Source: Desulfobacteraceae bacterium (GTDB taxonomy: Bacteria; Desulfobacterota; Desulfobacteria; Desulfobacterales; Desulfosarcinaceae). From it: DNA of 6,189 nt. The position numbers were made by a program, and so were the translations under genes. Within the stretch, counting starts at the first letter, position 1. Every line of letters starts with the position of its first letter. Where the stretch lies: assembly GCA_027031325.1 (NCBI GenBank), contig JALVRI010000180.1, forward strand, positions 1 through 6,189, in the 5' to 3' direction. This document shows, in pieces, positions 1 through 3,691 of this stretch. The notes under the pieces are model-generated. The model was not told the DNA's origin and made no database searches. It saw only the letters and a program-made list of their open reading frames with translations.

Positions 1-81
1 GTAACGGTTTCTGGCCTGGGATTCCCCGGCAAAAGCCGTCAGCAGGTTCTTTTCTGTTTGGCTTCCCTTCAGTGTCGCCAC
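1..81 (-). CDS. rbr: Rubrerythrin, N-terminal 27 residues (cut by left window edge)
   Basis: Rubrerythrin is a cytoplasmic non-haem iron protein that reduces hydrogen peroxide in anaerobes, using a diiron site in a four-helix bundle and usually a C-terminal rubredoxin-like Fe(SCys)4 site. Only the first 27 codons lie here. They read VATLKGSQTEKNLLTAFAGE followed by SQARNRY, which closely matches the start of Desulfovibrio rubrerythrin as I remember it. Glu20 in AGESQARNRY is the first diiron ligand of the family. The start is GTG (79-81 read on the minus strand), chosen because a perfect AGGAGGT ribosome-binding site (87-93) lies 5 bases upstream and the N-terminus then has the family length. 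The neighbouring small gene at 175-381 points the same way, and a PerR-type regulator lies further right, which fits a peroxide-response setting. The rest of the gene is outside the window, so rubredoxin domain presence cannot be judged. Confidence 0.88.
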   Translation of the reverse strand, partial: MATLKGSQTEKNLLTAFAGESQARNRY

Positions 82-86
82 GTTCG

Positions 87-93
87 ACCTCCT
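87..93 (-). promoter_or_regulatory. Strong Shine-Dalgarno site of the rubrerythrin gene
   Basis: The minus strand reads AGGAGGT, a full match to the anti-SD of 16S rRNA, 5 bases before the GTG at 81. It decides the GTG start of the truncated rubrerythrin, since no ATG is available nearby in that frame. Confidence 0.85.
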
Positions 94-140
94 TTTTTTG
101 GTATCGGTTTTGATTGGTATCTTTAACGTATCGTGCTGTC

Positions 141-163
141 GTGCTCCCGGAATCGTGGAGCAC
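141..163. repeat. Perfect 7-bp inverted repeat between the small gene and rubrerythrin
   Basis: GTGCTCC (141-147) and GGAGCAC (157-163) are perfectly complementary around a 9-base loop. The repeat sits about 12 bases after the stop of the minus-strand gene at 175-381 and about 50 bases before the rubrerythrin SD. No T-run follows on either strand, so it is not a standard intrinsic terminator. It could be an RNA hairpin that affects processing or readthrough between the two genes, an operator, or chance. Confidence 0.4.
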
Positions 164-174
164 ACAAACGAACC

Positions 175-381
175 TCAGTTTTCATCCCACCATCCTTTTG
201 CCTGATGGCGGCGTTTTTCTTGCTCGGCCAGCTGTTTGATCTTGTAGGCCGCGTCACGCAACACACCGTACAGGATTCCACACCCTGTATCCTCCCTTTC
301 CAGGTCTCCCTTGTCCGCCAGCGCTATCATTGTATCCGTTATTTCAAGAGTTTGTTTTATATTACGGTCACAAGGCTTCAC
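175..381 (-). CDS. Small conserved-looking hypothetical protein (68 aa) upstream of rubrerythrin
   Basis: Function unknown. The product is 68 residues and hydrophilic, with no signal peptide or membrane segment, and looks mostly helical. Its core, residues 28-45, is EREDTGCGILYGVLRDAA, followed by a charged helix KIKQLAEQEKRRH and a Trp-rich end (KGWW). I have a vague memory of similar small proteins with a GCG(I/V)LYG.LRD core in sulfate reducers, but I cannot name a family. The start is GTG at 379-381, supported by GGAGGG (391-396 on the minus strand) 9 bases upstream; the next start, Met18, would remove part of the N-terminal helix and has no visible SD. The protein-like composition and the good SD argue against a chance frame. 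It precedes rubrerythrin by 93 bases on the same strand, so the two may be co-transcribed. The single Cys34 in TGCG could be functional. Confidence 0.68.
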   Translation of the reverse strand: MKPCDRNIKQTLEITDTMIALADKGDLEREDTGCGILYGVLRDAAYKIKQLAEQEKRRHQAKGWWDEN

Positions 382-673
382 AGCGAGAAACCCTCCGAGG
401 CAAGAATGAGCATCGAGCGGCTGCTTTGCCGCTATCTTCGAAGAAGATTATCAAAATCCGTGCCATTGGCTCAGAATGGCAAGGGCTGAATTTAGAGTCA
501 CCGTCCCCCATCCGGAATTTCCTGCCATCGACCTGGATTGCTCCTGGTCGCGACCGGCTTGCAAGCAACCGGCCAAATTGCCCCGGGAGGCTGTTGTTCC
601 GGTTTGGGATAAATCTCATAACATACCGCCATAACTGGTAAAAAAATGATAAAAGCGCCTCATCTGGGATATT

Positions 674-691
674 TGAGACACATGTGTTTCA
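674..691. repeat. 18-base near-perfect palindrome
   Basis: TGAGACACATGTGTTTCA is self-complementary at 8 of 9 paired positions, with a perfect ACACATGTGT core at 678-687. It has no spacer, so it looks like a dimeric-protein operator more than an RNA hairpin. No neighbouring gene start makes its role obvious. Confidence 0.35.
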
Positions 692-1011
692 TTGGACATT
701 TGGAGGCAGGCCAATTCAGCGCATTCGCCTATTGTAAATTGCTCCTGGCATCCCATGCATCACTTCAGTCTGAAACCGCCGAAATCCGCAACAAGGTTGA
801 AGCGCGTCTGGTTCGGGAACAGTGGAAGCGTGAGAAAAACTGATAACCGGGACCTGTCTGGGAACAACCGCCAAGATGGATGGAAACTCACATTACTGAA
901 TCTACCACAACCGCCGGATTCCTGGCAACCAAATCTTTTTCGATATTAATTTCAACCCGGATTATGTACTTCAAATGCCTGGAAATAAGTAATTTTATTG
1001 AATTATTGTTT

Positions 1012-1038
1012 TAAAGCCGCAAGGGGCTTGCGGTTTTA
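1012..1038 (+). terminator. Intrinsic terminator with no assigned upstream gene
   Basis: CCGCAAG (1017-1023), a GGG loop, and CTTGCGG (1027-1033) form a perfect 7-bp GC-rich stem. A G·T pair and flanking AAA/TTT pairs extend it to about 12 bp, ending in TTTT on the plus strand. The short flanking A and T runs mean it could work in both directions. On the plus strand nothing recognisable lies before it for more than 600 bases. On the minus strand the next feature upstream is the start region of the 1258-1620 gene, which reads the other way. It therefore either ends an unrecognised RNA or insulates the flanking genes. Confidence 0.6.
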
Positions 1039-1183
1039 GCGAATCTGTTTTGTCGGCGGGCAGTTGAAGTGCCGGGGTAGGTCTGCCTGCCCTCCGCCTT
1101 CCATCTTGGCCAAACTGGCCGGCTGCAAAATCCGGGTTCAACCTCCGCTCAGGGACTGTTTCCCCGGGGTATTGTTGTCCAGG

Positions 1184-1189
1184 TATACT
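1184..1189 (+). promoter_or_regulatory. Possible -10 element for the 120-residue gene
   Basis: TATACT matches the sigma-70 -10 consensus at 5 of 6 positions and lies 68 bases before the next start codon. No good -35 is seen at the usual distance (TTTCCC at 1159-1164, 19-base spacer, is poor), so this is weak. Confidence 0.25.
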
Positions 1190-1257
1190 ATTTGCAGTTG
1201 ATTATGAGAGAAATGAGAATCTGATCTTGCCTGAAATTCAAACAAGGATAGATTGCC

Positions 1258-1620
1258 ATGGAAGAGCTTGAAAAAATAAAACGGGATCAGGACTTGCTGG
1301 ATTCAATCGATTGGGAGATGACCCCTGAAGAGGCGGTACGGCTCTACCTGGAGTGGGGCAACAACTGGGCGCGGGGAAACTACGTCATCCGGAGTAAAGA
1401 CGACGTGACCCATTATTTCGTGGTCAATACCTGGAAAGACAAGCCCGTTGTCTACCTCATCCGGCGCAATTCGGAAGAAGCCCAAGAGCTGGCCGAATTT
1501 GAATTGCCCGATGATATCCGGGAGCGCTTCATCGAGGAAAACGGTAATACCAGGGGAGTTTACGCCCTGAGCGGTGCCGTCAAGCGCTGGCTGCAAAAGG
1601 AATTATTGGGACGGGCCTGA
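1258..1620 (+). CDS. Conserved hypothetical protein, possibly DVU0772-like (120 aa)
   Basis: Function unknown. A soluble, acidic 120-residue protein without signal peptide or membrane segments. Residues 17-40 contain IDWEMTPEEAVRLYLEWGNN followed by WARG, then RSKDDVTHYFVVNTW, which looks like a small alpha+beta domain rich in aromatic residues. The MTPEEAV/LYLEWGNNW signature resembles a small protein family that I associate from memory with Desulfovibrio (DVU0772 family); this is recall, not a search. The ATG is supported by AAGGA (1244-1248) 9 bases upstream. It appears to be a single-gene unit, with an intrinsic terminator upstream (1012-1038) and a possible -10 at 1184. Its last 18 bases overlap the 3' end of the convergent perR-type gene, so the two transcripts must be complementary at their ends. 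Confidence 0.85.
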   Translation: MEELEKIKRDQDLLDSIDWEMTPEEAVRLYLEWGNNWARGNYVIRSKDDVTHYFVVNTWKDKPVVYLIRRNSEEAQELAEFELPDDIRERFIEENGNTRGVYALSGAVKRWLQKELLGRA

Positions 1621-2055
1621 ACCGTTGCTCCGGCCTTGTTGGCGCAGCCGTTCTTTACGGCTGCATTCGGGGCAAAGACCGGTGAACTCCAGGCGATGCC
1701 CGATGATGGTGTATACCGTCGAGCCGTAAAGCTGGTTTTCCAACTGTGCCATGGGGGCCAGGGGTACGTCATCGACCCTGCCACAACCCAGACAACGGAT
1801 ATGGTAGTGTTTGTTGGGATTGCCGTCGAAGCGTTTCTGATGACCGCTCAATTCCAGGGTCTGGATTTCACCCAGCTCGGTGAGGATCTCAAGGTTGCGG
1901 TAGACCGTCCCGAGGCTGATTCTGGGCAGGCGCCGGCGCACCATGGCATAGATCTCGTCAGCGGTGGGGTGGGTGTTGTGTTTGCGCAAAACTTCAAGGA
2001 TGATCTGCCGCTGGCGGGTCATGCGCATGTTGTTTTTTCTGAGGCGTTGCTCCAT
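1603..2055 (-). CDS. perR: Fur-family transcriptional regulator, PerR type (150 aa)
   Basis: A DNA-binding metal-dependent repressor, likely a peroxide sensor. Residues 12-65 form the winged-helix domain (MTRQRQIILEVL, HPTADEIY, recognition helix SLGTVYRNLEIL). Residues 75-131 form the dimerisation and metal domain. All five positions that bind the regulatory metal in Bacillus PerR have counterparts: His29, Asp77, His83, His85 and Asp96. The Asp at the last site is a PerR feature (Fur usually differs). Two CxxC pairs, Cys88/Cys91 and Cys128/Cys131, make the structural zinc site. The length is normal, with a polar ~15-residue tail. The ATG is preceded by GGAAAGGA. It starts 8 bases after the citrate synthase stop, so it is the last gene of that operon. 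It could autoregulate the cluster through the box at 3565-3579. Fur-type iron sensing is the alternative. Confidence 0.88.
   Translation of the reverse strand: MEQRLRKNNMRMTRQRQIILEVLRKHNTHPTADEIYAMVRRRLPRISLGTVYRNLEILTELGEIQTLELSGHQKRFDGNPNKHYHIRCLGCGRVDDVPLAPMAQLENQLYGSTVYTIIGHRLEFTGLCPECSRKERLRQQGRSNGSGPSQ
1644..1664. repeat. Hairpin-forming inverted repeat within the end of the perR-type gene
   Basis: GCAGCCG (1644-1650) and CGGCTGC (1658-1664) pair perfectly around a TTCTTTA loop. It lies 24 bases after the stop of the plus-strand gene at 1258-1620 and inside the perR-type coding region. No T-run follows, so it is at best a weak terminator or a 3'-end stabilising hairpin for the plus-strand transcript. 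Confidence 0.35.
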
Positions 2056-2063
2056 GTCCTTTC

Positions 2064-3239
2064 CTAGCGTTGTTCAAGGGGCACGAAACTGCATTCTTCA
2101 GGCCCGCAATAATGGCCGATGTATTCGGATTCCGGCCGATAGAGCATCGGTTTGGGGGCCGCCTCGGCAAAGCGTTCCTCCAAGACGTGGGCTGTCCAGC
2201 CGGCTATACGCGACAAGGCAAAAAGCGGGGTGAACAAATCGACCGGAATCGCCATGGCGTTGTATAAGACCGCGCTGTAAAAATCGACGTTGACGAAAAT
2301 TTCGGTCCCCTTGCGTTGTTTGAATGCCTGTTTGCCTGTTTTTTCCAGCAAACGGGCCATTTCGTACCATTTAGTTTGACCGGCTTTTTCTCCCATCCGT
2401 TTGGCCATGGGGGCCAAGATCAAGGCCCGCGGGTCGTCGGTTTTGTAAACCGCGTGTCCCAGGCCCATTATCTTTTCGCCCCGGTCCAGGATACCTTCCA
2501 CGTAAGCGCTGACATTTTCAGGGTCGCCGATTTTTTTCAGCATTTGCATAACCCGCACGTTTGCTCCGCCGTGGAGCGGTCCTGAAAGGGATCCCAGGGC
2601 GGCCACTATGGCTGAATAGATGTGGGCCCTGGTGGAGGCTACCTGGCGGGCCGAAAAGGTTGAAGCGTTGAAAGAATGCTCGGCGTGCAGCACCAGGGCC
2701 GTATCGAAGAAGCGGGCTGTCTCCCGGTCAGGATGTTTGCCTGAAAGCATGTAGAGGAAGTTGGCCGCGTGATCCAGATCCTGATCTGGGGCAATCACCT
2801 CCAGACCGTTGCGGATCCTGTCCCAGGCAGCTACCAGGCTGGCCATCCTGGCGATCAGGCGGATGCCCATCTTCATCGTCGCCTCCCTGGACTCATCTTC
2901 AAGGTCAGGATCATGGGGTGCCATCAAGGCTACTGCCGCCTGAAGAACATCCATCGGCTGAGCATCGGCCGGGCAAGTCTGCAAGGCCCGGATAACGTCT
3001 TGCGGGAGGCTGCGGGCCTTTTTCAATTCCCGCTTCAGGCCCTCGAGCTGGTCGGCCGAGGGCAGGTGCTCGTACAACAGGAGGTATACGATTTCTTCAA
3101 AGCTCGATTTTTGCGCCAGCTCCTGGATAAGATAGCCCCGGTAGATAAGCTTGCCGGCTTTTCCCTGGACGTCGCTGATCTTCGTGCTGGCCACGGTGAT
3201 TCCCCGCAGCCCGGTGTTTATGATGGAATCTTTTTCCAT
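2064..3239 (-). CDS. Citrate synthase, short (archaeal/Gram-positive-like) type, 391 aa
   Basis: Condenses acetyl-CoA and oxaloacetate to citrate, the entry step of the citrate cycle; cytoplasmic. The protein begins MEKDSIINTGLRGITVASTK, the typical start of short citrate/2-methylcitrate synthases, and 391 residues fits that group (the NADH-inhibited E. coli type is longer). Catalytic residues are visible: His223 in SGPLHGGAN, His262 in MGLGHAVYKTDDPRA, Asp319 in NVDFYSAVLY. LHAEHSFNAST (184-194) and SRIAGWTAH (343-351) are also family motifs. Oddly, the usual GHRVYK reads GHAVYK here. The ATG at 3237-3239 is chosen over an in-frame upstream start because AAGGAGG lies about 7 bases before it and the extra 20 residues are unlike the family. 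It sits between the zinc-ribbon gene (23-base gap) and the perR-type gene (8-base gap). Methylcitrate synthase cannot be excluded, but no prp genes are visible. Usual symbols would be gltA or citZ. Confidence 0.92.
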   Translation of the reverse strand: MEKDSIINTGLRGITVASTKISDVQGKAGKLIYRGYLIQELAQKSSFEEIVYLLLYEHLPSADQLEGLKRELKKARSLPQDVIRALQTCPADAQPMDVLQAAVALMAPHDPDLEDESREATMKMGIRLIARMASLVAAWDRIRNGLEVIAPDQDLDHAANFLYMLSGKHPDRETARFFDTALVLHAEHSFNASTFSARQVASTRAHIYSAIVAALGSLSGPLHGGANVRVMQMLKKIGDPENVSAYVEGILDRGEKIMGLGHAVYKTDDPRALILAPMAKRMGEKAGQTKWYEMARLLEKTGKQAFKQRKGTEIFVNVDFYSAVLYNAMAIPVDLFTPLFALSRIAGWTAHVLEERFAEAAPKPMLYRPESEYIGHYCGPEECSFVPLEQR

Positions 3240-3262
3240 ACTCCACCTCCTTGGCAGGGAGG

Positions 3263-3466
3263 TTAAAGTTCGATCCAGATCTCGGCTTCGTTGCCGCAAT
3301 GGCTGCAGGTGGCCTGCCCCTTGACACGCTGCTTGCCATCCCGGTTGGTTTCAGCCGGCCGCTTTTCGGGGATGGGGTTATCTTCCAGCCGGCAGGTGAC
3401 AACCATCTCGGCCTCGTTGCCGCAATTTTTACATGTGCATACTTGTTTTCTGGCAATTTCTTTCAT
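3263..3466 (-). CDS. Small zinc-ribbon-like protein with duplicated CxxCGNEAE knuckles (67 aa)
   Basis: Specific function unknown. The 67-residue product has two nearly identical knuckles, CKNCGNEAEM (Cys12/Cys15) and CSHCGNEAEI (Cys54/Cys57), separated by about 40 mostly charged residues. Four cysteines in two CxxC pairs suggest one shared zinc (or Fe) site, or two half sites in a dimer. Cys10 and Cys25 are extra. There is no signal peptide or membrane segment. The ATG is supported by GAGGAGGC shortly upstream. It is the first gene of the minus-strand cluster, 23 bases before citrate synthase, so co-transcription with citrate synthase and the perR-type gene is likely. It may bind nucleic acid, act as a metal or redox protein, or partner another protein; nothing in the sequence decides this. 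Not a rubredoxin, since the spacing and the residues around the CxxC pairs differ. Confidence 0.82.
   Translation of the reverse strand: MKEIARKQVCTCKNCGNEAEMVVTCRLEDNPIPEKRPAETNRDGKQRVKGQATCSHCGNEAEIWIEL
3279..3426. repeat. Two 22-base direct repeats inside the zinc-ribbon gene
   Basis: Bases 3279-3300 and 3405-3426 are identical except for one T/C difference, and encode the two copies of CGNEAE(I/M) with a preceding residue. Identity at DNA level, including third codon positions, points to a fairly recent internal duplication or to gene conversion within the gene. Confidence 0.8.
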
Positions 3467-3512
3467 TATTGCCTCCTCATGGTTGACCTAAAAATCATTG
3501 AACCGGTAGTTA

Positions 3513-3546
3513 GGTATAAATTGTGGGCTGTTCCGTAAACTGTCAA
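3513..3546 (-). promoter_or_regulatory. Candidate promoter of the zinc-ribbon / citrate synthase / perR cluster
   Basis: On the minus strand a perfect -35 TTGACA lies at 3546-3541, and TATACC (3518-3513) or the overlapping TTATAC is the nearest -10-like element. The spacing of 21-22 bases is longer than the ideal 17, so the assignment is uncertain. The putative Fur/PerR box lies about 20 bases upstream of the -35. Confidence 0.3.
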
Positions 3547-3564
3547 CCATGAATTATTTAATAG

Positions 3565-3579
3565 TAATGATTATCATGA
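3565..3579. promoter_or_regulatory. Fur/PerR-box-like operator in the divergent region
   Basis: TAATGAT-T-ATCATGA is a 7-1-7 inverted repeat with 6 of 7 arm positions symmetric and a perfect ATGAT-T-ATCAT core. It agrees with the classic TGATAAT-N-ATTATCA Fur/PerR box at 10 of 14 positions. It lies between the minus-strand cluster, which encodes a PerR-type regulator, and nqrA, about 100 bases from each start, so it could act on either or both. The region is A+T rich, which raises the chance of a random match. Confidence 0.45.
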
Positions 3580-3584
3580 TTAAC

Positions 3585-3613
3585 TTGAAAAGGAAAATAA
3601 AAACTGCTATCGG
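3585..3613 (+). promoter_or_regulatory. Candidate promoter A for nqrAB
   Basis: TTGAAA (3585-3590, 5 of 6 to the -35 consensus), a 17-base spacer and TATCGG (3608-3613, 3 of 6) preceded by TGC as an extended -10. The -35 lies 5 bases from the Fur/PerR-like box, so binding there could block or modulate it. It would leave a leader of about 70 bases. The -10 is poor. Confidence 0.25.
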
Positions 3614-3650
3614 CTGCTAAAAGGGTTGTCTGTGGTAATTGTTTCCGTTA

Positions 3651-3680
3651 TTGTCCAGTTCTGATTTAAACCCTTATGAT
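3651..3680 (+). promoter_or_regulatory. Candidate promoter B for nqrAB, very close to the start codon
   Basis: TTGTCC (3651-3656), an 18-base spacer and TATGAT (3675-3680, 5 of 6 to consensus). Transcription would begin near 3687, only a few bases before the ATG at 3692, giving an almost leaderless mRNA. This would agree with the absence of any Shine-Dalgarno site before nqrA. Confidence 0.3.
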
Positions 3681-3691
3681 TTCAGAATTTG

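Larger units (their letters stand above)
382..1257. other. Long intergenic region with no convincing gene
   Basis: About 876 bases in which no frame gives a recognisable protein. Open frames at 330-641, 646-843 and 692-949 lack a Shine-Dalgarno site and have unprotein-like composition. The stretch from about 640 to 1020 is visibly richer in A+T than the flanking genes. It contains an 18-base near-palindrome (674-691), an intrinsic terminator with no gene before it (1012-1038) and a -10-like TATACT (1184-1189). I looked for tRNA, tmRNA, RNase P, SRP and common riboswitch signatures by eye and saw none. A small RNA or a decayed gene is possible. Confidence 0.6.

Noticed and set aside
133..489. 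118-codon open frame on the plus strand
   Set aside because: It runs antisense across the better supported 175-381 gene, has no SD, and its composition (many Arg, Ser, Cys, Leu in no pattern) is unlike a protein.
556..574. CCGG...TTGC AA GCAA...CCGG near-palindrome
   Set aside because: The central loop would be two bases and there is a one-base bulge, so it does not make a good hairpin or a clean operator.
368..619. 83-codon minus-strand open frame
   Set aside because: No SD, low-quality composition, and its 3' end runs over the start of the 68-residue gene in another frame.
646..843. 65-codon plus-strand open frame after a run of A
   Set aside because: No Shine-Dalgarno before the ATG and no recognisable motif; the helix-like C-terminal part alone is not enough to call a gene.
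1197..1225. Fur-box-like A/T-rich stretch before the 120-residue gene (GATTATGAG...GAGAATC)
   Set aside because: Only about 6 of 11 arm positions are symmetric and alignment to the consensus needs a gap.
382..1257. CRISPR array, insertion sequence, tRNA or riboswitch
   Set aside because: No regularly spaced repeats, terminal inverted repeats, transposase fragments or tRNA/riboswitch signatures could be seen by eye.
1636..2067. 143-codon plus-strand open frame
   Set aside because: Antisense shadow of the PerR-type gene, which has complete metal-binding motifs.
2769..3266. 165-codon plus-strand open frame
   Set aside because: Antisense shadow of citrate synthase.
3240..3299. 20-residue N-terminal extension of citrate synthase
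   Set aside because: The extension is Arg-rich and unlike the family, overlaps the zinc-ribbon gene, and the ATG at 3239 has a strong AAGGAGG site.
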